Of a stretch of DNA of 64,000 nucleotides, positions 28,404 to 36,188 are shown in pieces. The notes below the pieces were generated by a model. The model was not told the origin of the DNA, searched no databases, and was given only the letters and a program-made list of their open reading frames with translations. Origin of the DNA: CALBTQ01 sp036725605 (GTDB taxonomy: Bacteria; Lernaellota; Lernaellaia; Lernaellales; Lernaellaceae); the NCBI GenBank assembly GCA_036725605.1, contig DAIMDW010000014.1:78848-142847 (forward strand). Reading direction: 5' to 3'. A program made the position numbers and the translations under genes. Within the stretch, counting starts at the first letter, position 1, and every line of letters starts with the position of its first letter.

Positions 28404-28433
28404 TTGACTAATTGTATCCGCTTCCGCTATACA
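28404..28433 (+). promoter_or_regulatory. Probable sigma-70 promoter of the small exported protein
   Basis: TTGACT (28404-28409), an 18-base spacer and TATACA (28428-28433), giving an untranslated leader of about 85 bases. Confidence 0.5.
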
Positions 28434-28464
28434 AAAGGTCCTATTCAAAAAACCGATTGTATTA

Positions 28465-28485
28465 CCCGACGGAAGCCACGTCGGG
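28465..28485 (+). promoter_or_regulatory. Leader hairpin in the 5' untranslated region
   Basis: CCCGACG (28465-28471), a 7-base loop and CGTCGGG (28479-28485): a perfect GC-rich stem about 28 bases before the AAAGGAGG ribosome binding site. It may protect the mRNA or tune translation. Confidence 0.5.
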
Positions 28486-28525
28486 CTGTGGGTTTAAAAT
28501 TCATTTCATTCAAAAGGAGGAACCA

Positions 28526-29155
28526 ATGAAGAAAATTCTTTTGATCAGCGCCCTGATTCTGGTTTTCGCGGTCGGCACCGCTCTGGCGTTCGGCATTCCG
28601 GGCGTGAGCAAGTCCAACCTGAAGAAAGAAGTCAAGCAGCTCAAGTTGACCGAAGCCGCCGGCACCCTGAAGGATTTCGAAGGCGGCGACCTGGACCCCA
28701 ACAAGGCCAAGCAGGTTGAGTACACCGTGTACAACGATGCCGATTTCGACGGCTTCTCGCTGTCGGTGGCCAAAATCGAATTGATCCTCGCGTTCGGCAA
28801 CAACGTGGTCGCCGACATCAACGCCAAGCTGGACACCGCTGAAAAGCAGGAAGACCTCGACGTGCTGAAGAAAAACGCGGAAGCCGCCAGCGCCGCTCTG
28901 ACCTCCATCGCCACCGAAGCCCCGAAACTGGTCGACTCCTCGAAAAACATCATCAGCAGCATCAAAGGCAAAGTGACCAAGGATCCGTTGGGCTACGGCA
29001 AAAACGCGAAAGACATGTATGCCACGCTCGAACACGGCGCCGAAGTGGGCAAAAACGCTCCCGGCCAGATCAAGACCCTGACCGAAAACCTGGTCGAGAT
29101 CCTCGGCAAAATCAAGACCAAGGGCGACGAACTTAACGCGAAAGCCGCTGAATAA
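28526..29155 (+). CDS. Small exported helical protein, probably abundant
   Basis: A 209-residue protein with a clear signal peptide (cleavage near GTALA-F). The ATG at 28526 has a near-perfect AAAGGAGG. The mature part has no cysteine and looks largely helical, with many Lys/Glu/Ala and segments such as EKQEDLDVLKKNAEAASAAL. A good promoter, leader hairpin, strong binding site and perfect terminator all point to high expression of a single gene. The family is not recognised. Its neighbours to the right are cell-wall enzymes, so a periplasmic structural or chaperone role is possible but unproven. Confidence 0.8.
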   Translation: MKKILLISALILVFAVGTALAFGIPGVSKSNLKKEVKQLKLTEAAGTLKDFEGGDLDPNKAKQVEYTVYNDADFDGFSLSVAKIELILAFGNNVVADINAKLDTAEKQEDLDVLKKNAEAASAALTSIATEAPKLVDSSKNIISSIKGKVTKDPLGYGKNAKDMYATLEHGAEVGKNAPGQIKTLTENLVEILGKIKTKGDELNAKAAE

Positions 29156-29184
29156 TAACTGACCGTTTTTTGATGATATTTTGC

Positions 29185-29214
29185 AAGGGCGGAAGATTTC
29201 CGCCCTTTTTTTTT
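29185..29214 (+). terminator. Strong Rho-independent terminator
   Basis: AAGGGCGGAA, a 3-base loop, TTCCGCCCTT and a T run: a perfect 10-bp stem 30 bases after the stop at 29155. Confidence 0.92.
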
Positions 29215-29296
29215 ATGTATTTTCATCGGCCGACCGATTCGTTATACTGCGTAACCAATTTTGGGTCTGAATGATACCAAAAATGATTGTAGGACA

Positions 29297-31105
29297 ATGA
29301 AAGCGTTGACGAATACAAAGCGAATTTTCCGGTGGTTGGCTCCCGCGATCCTCTCGCTGTTCTTGCTGACGGCCTGCTCGGGCATCGAGACCTGGTGGGC
29401 GGTGCGCGGCTTTTCCAAGCACGCGGGCACGACGATCGCCCATGCCTTGGTCAAGGAAGTAGACTGGGCGGCCGAACGCAAAACCCGCTTGCAGGAAGGC
29501 ATTACCGCGCGCAACCACGATCACGAACTGTTGCAGACGGTGTACGAGGCGAACGGCTATTCTTATCGCTTCGTCAAGAACCATCAGCCGACCAAGGATC
29601 ACGAAATCCTCAACGGCCTCATCGACGCGGCCTATCACGAAGGCATCGACCTCGCGCCCTATCAGGTCGACGTGCGCAAGCAATACGAGCAGGATCTGAT
29701 TAAAGCCGAGCAAACCCTGAAAGAGCTGGAAGCCAACAATCTGGCCGTCAGCGAAAGCGAATGGACCGCCCTCAAGCAAGCCCTGCAAAACGCGCAGATC
29801 GACAATCTGTCCGCCGCCGGCATTTTGCATTTCATCCAGAAGACGGAAACCGACGGCAAGTTCCCCACGCTGCAAAAGGCGATCAGCGAAGGCTCCGAGG
29901 CGATTCTCGCCCGCAAACGCGCCGAAGCCGGCCTCGAACTGCTGGACGCCATCAATTTCTTCAAGTACTGCCGTGAATACAACGTGGGCGACGACAAGCT
30001 TGTGCCCACCTGGGACGCGAGCGTCAAGGACCTCGGCGGCACGCTGACGCAGCTCAAACCCTCGCTGCCGCATTACGACGCGCTGGTCAAGGAACTGGCC
30101 CGTTACCGCGCGATCGCCAAAGCCCATCAGCCGATGAGCTTCAACATCAAACAACGCTTCAAACTCGGCAGCACCAACCACGAGATGGTGCGCAAAATCC
30201 AGGAACGCCTGCAAATGGAAGGCTACTGGAGCGGCGCGCTCGACGGTCAATACGACGCCGCGCTCGAAGAGGCCGTCAAAGCGTTTCAGACCAATCACCA
30301 GGTGCTGGCCGACGGTAAGGTCGAGCGCGTGACGCTCACCCGCTTCAACGTCACCTGGGATGACTACGTGCGCCAAATCAAACTGGCGCTGAAAAAATAC
30401 CGCCACAGCCACACCAACAACGGCGACAAATATTTCGTCTGGGTCGATGTCGGCGCGCAGGAACTGGAAGTCTACGAGGACGGCGGCAAGCAACTGCTGC
30501 GCAAACACCGCGTCATCGTCGGCAACCTGGCCTCCAAAAATCACACGCCGCTGTTCACCGATCAGATCGAAATGGTCGTCTTCAATCCGCCCTGGCTGGT
30601 GCCCGAACGCATCATCCTCGAGGAAATGGCGCCCGAATACGCAAAAGACCCCGAGTACTTCAAGAAAATGGGGTACAAGGCCAAAATCGTCGAGAAGAGC
30701 GAAGATAAAATCAAAATCGAAGCCGTCACCCAGCCGCCGGGGCCGGGCAACGCGCTGGGCAAGGTGAAGATCCTCTTCCCCAATCCCCATGCGGTGTACC
30801 TGCACGATACGCCGAACAAATACCTGTTCAACCGCGCGCTGCGTCCCTTCAGCCACGGCTGCATGCGCTTGCAAGATGCGGTGGATCTGGCCCGGTTCCT
30901 GCTCGAAAAAGACAAAAACAACTTCGTTCCGCAAATCGAGGAAACCCTCGAAAAGCGGCAGACGATCAAGGTCGAACTCAATCAGGCGGTGCCGATTTAC
31001 ATCGAATACATCACCGTGAAAGCCGATCAACAGGGCAAGGCCATCTTCTACGAAGACGTATACAAAATGGATGAAGAGGCTCTCGCGCAGATGTCAGTCG
31101 ATTGA
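29297..31105 (+). CDS. L,D-transpeptidase lipoprotein (YcbB/LdtD-like)
   Basis: A 602-residue lipoprotein (lipobox LLTAC). The ATG at 29297 follows TAGGA; the upstream in-frame start is rejected because it would bury the signal peptide. A long helical scaffold region comes first, then a PG_binding_1 domain (MVRKIQERLQMEGYWSGALDG, about residues 290-350), then the YkuD catalytic domain with RPFSHGCMRLQDAVDL, whose Cys and preceding His form the active site. These enzymes make 3-3 crosslinks in peptidoglycan or attach proteins to it. A promoter follows the gene, so the next cistron is likely separate. Confidence 0.93.
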   Translation: MKALTNTKRIFRWLAPAILSLFLLTACSGIETWWAVRGFSKHAGTTIAHALVKEVDWAAERKTRLQEGITARNHDHELLQTVYEANGYSYRFVKNHQPTKDHEILNGLIDAAYHEGIDLAPYQVDVRKQYEQDLIKAEQTLKELEANNLAVSESEWTALKQALQNAQIDNLSAAGILHFIQKTETDGKFPTLQKAISEGSEAILARKRAEAGLELLDAINFFKYCREYNVGDDKLVPTWDASVKDLGGTLTQLKPSLPHYDALVKELARYRAIAKAHQPMSFNIKQRFKLGSTNHEMVRKIQERLQMEGYWSGALDGQYDAALEEAVKAFQTNHQVLADGKVERVTLTRFNVTWDDYVRQIKLALKKYRHSHTNNGDKYFVWVDVGAQELEVYEDGGKQLLRKHRVIVGNLASKNHTPLFTDQIEMVVFNPPWLVPERIILEEMAPEYAKDPEYFKKMGYKAKIVEKSEDKIKIEAVTQPPGPGNALGKVKILFPNPHAVYLHDTPNKYLFNRALRPFSHGCMRLQDAVDLARFLLEKDKNNFVPQIEETLEKRQTIKVELNQAVPIYIEYITVKADQQGKAIFYEDVYKMDEEALAQMSVD

Positions 31106-31149
31106 TTTCTTCTATTTTTTCGACATCTTATACGCTCTTGCGCAAATTA

Positions 31150-31177
31150 TTGACTTCTTGTCTCGATAATCTATAAT
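31150..31177 (+). promoter_or_regulatory. Sigma-70 promoter of the endopeptidase genes
   Basis: TTGACT (31150-31155), a 16-base spacer and a perfect TATAAT (31172-31177), about 100 bases before the MepA-like gene. Confidence 0.7.
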
Positions 31178-31280
31178 TTCCTGAATTTGACGCGCCCGTC
31201 AGGGGATTTTTTTAATCTTTCCCCGCCCACCTGGGTCAAAGGAATCGCGTCGCTAATTAAAACAACGCATGCGAGATTAG

Positions 31281-32396
31281 ATGCGCAAGAGACTGAGAAA
31301 TTCCATCGCCACTTTACTGCTGGCAGTCCTCGTCGTCTGGATGACCCCGACGGCGATCGCCATGGTTCCGGGCCCGACCGAGGAGGACGACAAACCCCCG
31401 GTCACGAAAACCGACGCGCCCTCCATCGCCGTTCCCGAATTGGCGCCCCAGGTCAATCTCCCGGCTCCGTCGATCATGCCGCGCCGCCATTACGCGCAGT
31501 GCATGTCCATCGGCCTGCCCAACGGCGGCGCCCTGCGCGACGGCGTGTTGTTCCCGCGCGAAAATCCGTTTTATCTGGCCAACCGGGCCGACAACCAATA
31601 CGCCACGCCGGAAACCATCGACGCCCTGCTTTACGCGGCGGCGAAGGTCAATCGCAAATTCGGCCGCTCGCAAAAATTGGTGCTCGGCGATTTGAGTTCC
31701 CGCAACGGCGGCAAACTGCGCCATCACATGTCGCACCAAGCCGGTCGCGACGCCGACGTCGGTTTCTATTTCAAAAACGGCAGCCCGGGATTCCTCTCCG
31801 ATTTCAATCCGCAGAATTTCGACGTGCGCCGCAATTGGGCCTACATCGAAGCGCTGTTGGAAATCAACGCGGTCGAGTACATTTTCGTGGACACCAGCGT
31901 CCAGAAGATGCTCTACGAATACGCGGAAAATCGGCTGCATCTGCCGCCGTCCTACTTGGAAAAAGTGTTTCAGTATCCGCGCACCGGCAGCAACCGCTAC
32001 GGCATCATCCGCCATGCGCGCGGGCACCTGAACCACTATCACATCCGCTTCTACAGCCCGATCGCCGTCGCCAACGCCATGCGCGCCAACTTCCAGGATG
32101 CGCGTTTGGCCGAACTGCAAAGTTCGATGCACGGCTACGTGATGGCCGACATCGGGCCGGTTAGCCACAAAACGACCGAGGCCAAACCGCTGATCGTGCC
32201 GACGATGGTTCGGCCGCAGTCGCCGCCGCCGCCGGGCTCGCGCCGGATCGTCTACAACGTGCACAGCGGCGACAGCCTGTGGTCCATCGCCCGCAAGCAC
32301 GGCACGACCGTCAACCGCATCCGCGAGTGGAACAACCTCGCCGCGTCGCAACGACTGCACGTCGGTCAGAAACTCTACATCTACGTCAAAAATTAG
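31281..32396 (+). CDS. MepA-like penicillin-insensitive murein endopeptidase with C-terminal LysM
   Basis: A 371-residue exported zinc peptidase. The signal peptide ends near residue 27. The catalytic region carries HHMSHQAGRDADVGFYF and GHLNHYHIRFY, the metal-binding His/Asp pattern of the M74 (MepA) and LAS peptidases, which cut D-Ala-mDAP crosslinks. A LysM domain closes the protein (YNVHSGDSLWSIARKHGTT, about 325-370) and would hold it on peptidoglycan. MepA itself has no LysM, so this is an extended form. It is followed 45 bases later by an M23 gene on the same strand, likely co-transcribed from the TATAAT promoter upstream. Confidence 0.88.
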   Translation: MRKRLRNSIATLLLAVLVVWMTPTAIAMVPGPTEEDDKPPVTKTDAPSIAVPELAPQVNLPAPSIMPRRHYAQCMSIGLPNGGALRDGVLFPRENPFYLANRADNQYATPETIDALLYAAAKVNRKFGRSQKLVLGDLSSRNGGKLRHHMSHQAGRDADVGFYFKNGSPGFLSDFNPQNFDVRRNWAYIEALLEINAVEYIFVDTSVQKMLYEYAENRLHLPPSYLEKVFQYPRTGSNRYGIIRHARGHLNHYHIRFYSPIAVANAMRANFQDARLAELQSSMHGYVMADIGPVSHKTTEAKPLIVPTMVRPQSPPPPGSRRIVYNVHSGDSLWSIARKHGTTVNRIREWNNLAASQRLHVGQKLYIYVKN

Positions 32397-32441
32397 CCCA
32401 TTCAACTTGACCGGCCGCCGGCGCGCCCGCAGAATATCCGC

Positions 32442-34595
32442 ATGCGTATCAAAATCATCGCGATCATCGTGTGTCTGTTCGCGCTGCCCGCCTGGGCCGC
32501 GGCGGATTTGCTCTACCCGCTCAAAGCCAAGCCGGCGATCTCCAGCGGTTTCGGCCAGTACCGCATCGGCCACCCGCACGGCGGCGTCGACCTGTGGACG
32601 TTCCTCAAGATCGGCACGCCCGTCCTGGCCGCCGACGACGGCGTCATTTACGAAATTCGCTGTTCGACGGTCGGCTACGGGCGCGTGTTGTATCATCGCC
32701 TGCGCGACGGCCGCGTCGCCGTCTACGCGCACCTGAGCGGCTTCGCGCCCAAGATCGACGCGGTCGCCAAAAAGATCCAACAGGCCAACGGCCGCTTCAG
32801 CTTCAGCAAGAGCCTCACGGCCGGCGAGGTGATTGCCGTGCAACGCGGCGAGGTGATCGGCTTCGCCGGCGACAGCGGCACCGACGTGGCGCACCTGCAT
32901 TTCGAAATCCGCGACGGCAACGGCCCGGTCAATCCGTTGCGCGCCGGCTTCCCTTTCACCGACACCCAGGCGCCGATTTTCGCCGCGCTGCACCTGGAGC
33001 CGCTGACCTTCGACGCGCACGTCGACGGACGCCATGCCGAGCGCATTTTCCCCTTCTCGCCGACCGTCGGCGGCGCCTACCGCCTGCCGGAGATCGTCAT
33101 CGGCGGACGCGTCGGCCTGAGCGTGCACGCGTACGATCGCGCCAACGGCACCAAGCGCCGTCTACCGCCTTACGACATCAGCATGACCATCGACGGGCGA
33201 CCGTGGTTCGAGCACCGCTTCGACCGCTTCAGCTACAACGAACGCTTCGTCAGCAACCTCAGTTACATCTACCGCCTGCAGGTGCAGCGGCGCGGCACGT
33301 TCATTCGCCTGTTTCGCCGCTACGAACGCACCGTGTTTCATCCGACCGACCGCACCGGCGATCTGTCGACGCTCGCGGCCGGCAAGCACGAGGCCCGCAT
33401 CGTCGTGCGCGACGAGGCCGGCAACCAAAGCGAGGCGCGTTTTCCGCTGCTGGTGCGGCCGGCCTGCCGGGTGGAGGATACGCGCTTTTTCGCCAACGAA
33501 ACCGGCCCGCACCTGGCCTTCACCGCCGAGGCTTGCCGCACCGTTACGCTCCGTGACGACGATGGGCGTCAACTGCCCCTGCAAGTGACCGGCGACAATC
33601 GCCGCTTCGGCGCCGAGCTGCGCGACGTGGCGCCCGGCACGCTCTTGCGCGTCGATGCGGTCGATGCCTTCGGCGCGGTTCGCCGGTATCGTTGGCGCAT
33701 GCCGCGCACCGATCGTCCGCCCGTATCGCTGGTCGTGCTGACCGACGTCCGCACCGATTGGCAGGAGGATAAGCTGCTTGTCGAGGCCGACGGCGGGCCG
33801 TACAACGGGGCCATGCCCACCGTGCGCGTCGTCGCCGGCGGGCGTGAACAACCGCTGCCGCGCCACTGGCTGCAGGTGGACAACAATCGCACCACACTGG
33901 CCGTGCCGCTCAAAGGCGTTTCCTCGCCCTTGCGCGTCGACCTGCTCTGGGCCGAAAACGACGGCGCGCCGCGCGTACAACGCCTCGACCTGCCCTTCCA
34001 GACGGCCGACGGCGGCCGGCGCCTGGTCAGCGACGACGGCGGCGCGACCATCGACATTCCGCGCCGCGCGTTCTTCCGCCCGCTGCCGGTCGCGGTCACC
34101 CAATCCACCGCCGCAACGCCGACGTGGCTCAAGGCGGTCAGCCCGCTTTACACCTTCTCCGGTCAATACACGCCCCTGCACAATCCGCTGAATCTGACGA
34201 TCAACCCGGCGCCCGGCACGTCCACGGCGCACACCGGCGTCTACCTCTACGACAAGGGCACCTGGTGGCACCTGGAGGCCGGCACGCGGGCGAAAATCCC
34301 CACCCTCGGCTCCTTCGCCCTGCTGCGCGACATCGCTCCGCCGCAGATCGGCAAATTCTTCGCCGGCAAAAAACGCCTGAAGATCATGGTTTCCGATCAG
34401 GGCAGCGGCATCAGGGAAAGCGGCATTCGCGTGCTGCTCGACGGCCGCGCGCGGATCTTCGAATACATGCCCTTGAAAAATCAGTTCGTGGTGGAAATCG
34501 GGAAGAAACTTAATCCGGGCGCGCATCGGCTGGAGGTAACGGTAAGCGACCGCGCCGGCAACGCCTCGACGGCGACGTTCACGTTCGATCGTTGA
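32442..34595 (+). CDS. M23 (LytM-type) metallopeptidase with long Ig-like C-terminal part
   Basis: A 717-residue exported protein; the signal peptide ends at AWAAA near residue 20. The M23 domain is unusually at the N-terminus (about 25-175) and has both zinc motifs: GHPHGGVDLWT (HxxxD) and HLHFEIR (HxH). The remaining 540 residues look like beta-rich domains, with TDTQAPIFAAL, VRDEAGNQSEARF and a final VSDRAGNAS unit of the kind seen in Ig-like folds. M23 enzymes cut peptide bridges in peptidoglycan. The stop abuts the stop of the convergent MltD-like gene (TGATCA) with no spacer. Confidence 0.9.
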   Translation: MRIKIIAIIVCLFALPAWAAADLLYPLKAKPAISSGFGQYRIGHPHGGVDLWTFLKIGTPVLAADDGVIYEIRCSTVGYGRVLYHRLRDGRVAVYAHLSGFAPKIDAVAKKIQQANGRFSFSKSLTAGEVIAVQRGEVIGFAGDSGTDVAHLHFEIRDGNGPVNPLRAGFPFTDTQAPIFAALHLEPLTFDAHVDGRHAERIFPFSPTVGGAYRLPEIVIGGRVGLSVHAYDRANGTKRRLPPYDISMTIDGRPWFEHRFDRFSYNERFVSNLSYIYRLQVQRRGTFIRLFRRYERTVFHPTDRTGDLSTLAAGKHEARIVVRDEAGNQSEARFPLLVRPACRVEDTRFFANETGPHLAFTAEACRTVTLRDDDGRQLPLQVTGDNRRFGAELRDVAPGTLLRVDAVDAFGAVRRYRWRMPRTDRPPVSLVVLTDVRTDWQEDKLLVEADGGPYNGAMPTVRVVAGGREQPLPRHWLQVDNNRTTLAVPLKGVSSPLRVDLLWAENDGAPRVQRLDLPFQTADGGRRLVSDDGGATIDIPRRAFFRPLPVAVTQSTAATPTWLKAVSPLYTFSGQYTPLHNPLNLTINPAPGTSTAHTGVYLYDKGTWWHLEAGTRAKIPTLGSFALLRDIAPPQIGKFFAGKKRLKIMVSDQGSGIRESGIRVLLDGRARIFEYMPLKNQFVVEIGKKLNPGAHRLEVTVSDRAGNASTATFTFDR

Positions 34596-36002
34596 TCAGC
34601 GCTTGCGGCCGACCGGGATTTTCAGCTTCATGCCGACGCTCAGGTACTTGCCGCGCGCCTTGGGATTGTACCGCTTGATCATCGCGACGCTCGTGCGATA
34701 ACGCTTGGCGATGCCGCCGAGCGTGTCGCCCTTCTTCACACGGTAATAGATGAACTTGCCCGCGGGGGCCTGCGGGCTTTGCAGCTTTTTCAGGTCGGCT
34801 TCGCTCAGATAAATCTGTTCGGCGGGCGTTTCCTTGAGCAGTTTGTCGACCGCCTCCAGCTTTTCCGACGGCACGTTCAGCCGGTAGCCTTCCACCTTGG
34901 GCGGCGTGGTCGTGCCCAGCAATTCCGGATTGAGCGCCTTGAGTTCCTCGTACTCGATCTGCGTCAATTCGGCGAACTTTTTCAGTTCGATCACGCCCTT
35001 GAGCTCGATCCGCTTCACGTCCAGCGGCGGTTCCGGGGCCACGTACAAGCCGTACAACTCCGGCTCGCGGGCGATGAGCACCGCCGCGAAATACTTGGGC
35101 ACATAGGCCTCGGTTTCGGCCGGCAGCGCCAGATTCCAGTAGCTCTTTTCGCCGTTGGACATCGCGCGGTTCACGCAAGCCTCGCCGCAATTGTACGCCG
35201 CCAGGGCCAGCGCCCAGTCGCCGAGATGGTCGTGCAGATCCTTGAGCAGCCGCGCGGCGGCCCGCGTCGATTTTTCCGGGTCGCGCCGTTCGTCGACCCA
35301 CTCGTTGATCTTCAGTCCGTACGTCTTGCCCGTCGACGGAATGAACTGCCAGATGCCCACCGCCAGCGCCGGGCTGTACGCGTAGGGCGAATAGCCGCTC
35401 TCGATGATCGGCAGGTACGCCAGATCCTCCGGCAGGCCCTCTTCCTTGAGCACGCGCCGGATCATCGGCAGGTAGCGCGTCGAGCGCGCCAGGTAGCGCT
35501 GCATGCTCTCGCGGCCGGTCACCGTGTAGTAGCCCAGCCATTGCTCGACCGACGGATGAAAATCGATGCCGATCAGCGTGCGCTCGATGCGTGTGGGCTG
35601 GAAGCGCCCCGACAACCGCCCGATGCGCACCTGCGCCAGGCAAACCTCGAAAAACAGCGAATCGATCTTCTTGGTCGCTTCCGGATCGACTTCGCGATTG
35701 AACGGCTTCATCAGAATCTGCAACACGGCGTTGTAGGTCGTGTGCGCCTCGTCGAACCGCCCGGCCTGCGTCTGTTCGATGCCCGCGACGTACAAATCGC
35801 GCGCCCGCGAGTACAGCTCCGCCGGCGGCAATCCGGGCGCTTCGGGAATGTTCATCGGGGCGGCCTGGGCGTCTTCCGCCGGAGCCGTGGCGGCCTCGTC
35901 GGCCTCGTCGACGGTTTGGGGTTCGGCGGTACGTATCCAACTACAGCCGGTCAACGCTGTCAGCAGAAATATTGCCAAGAAAATCGTCAGCCAGTGACGC
36001 AT
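34596..36002 (-). CDS. MltD-like membrane-bound lytic transglycosylase with LysM
   Basis: A 468-residue lipoprotein (lipobox ALTGC). The ATG at 36002 has AAAGGAGG upstream. The SLT domain spans about 180-330: catalytic Glu in IIESGYSPYAYSPA, then GIWQFIPSTGKTYGL, which is the MltD signature, and LALAAYNCGE. The C-terminal LysM (YRVKKGDTLGGIAKRYRTS) is near 410-465. The enzyme cuts glycan strands to form 1,6-anhydro-muramic ends. MltD of E. coli has two LysM domains; I see one. A tRNA-Val lies 65 bases upstream on the same strand. Confidence 0.93.
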   Translation of the reverse strand: MRHWLTIFLAIFLLTALTGCSWIRTAEPQTVDEADEAATAPAEDAQAAPMNIPEAPGLPPAELYSRARDLYVAGIEQTQAGRFDEAHTTYNAVLQILMKPFNREVDPEATKKIDSLFFEVCLAQVRIGRLSGRFQPTRIERTLIGIDFHPSVEQWLGYYTVTGRESMQRYLARSTRYLPMIRRVLKEEGLPEDLAYLPIIESGYSPYAYSPALAVGIWQFIPSTGKTYGLKINEWVDERRDPEKSTRAAARLLKDLHDHLGDWALALAAYNCGEACVNRAMSNGEKSYWNLALPAETEAYVPKYFAAVLIAREPELYGLYVAPEPPLDVKRIELKGVIELKKFAELTQIEYEELKALNPELLGTTTPPKVEGYRLNVPSEKLEAVDKLLKETPAEQIYLSEADLKKLQSPQAPAGKFIYYRVKKGDTLGGIAKRYRTSVAMIKRYNPKARGKYLSVGMKLKIPVGRKR

Positions 36003-36066
36003 GGAACCTCCTTTGGACCTGGATACGAACGGCGGGACCCGATAACCGGGTGACGAGGAGGATGGA

Positions 36067-36138
36067 TGGGCGGTACTGGATTCGAACCAGCGACTTCCAC
36101 CGTGTGAGGATGGCACTCTACCGCTGAGTTAACCGCCC
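36067..36138 (-). tRNA. tRNA-Val: tRNA-Val (anticodon CAC)
   Basis: Acceptor GGGCGGT pairs with ACCGCCC; anticodon arm CCATC-CTCACAC-GGTGG; T arm GGTTCGAATCC. CCA is not encoded. It reads GUG codons. Confidence 0.94.
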
Positions 36139-36188
36139 AAAACGCAAAGTGGACCTTTAATACAGCAAAAGGACGCAAAGTGCAAGAA

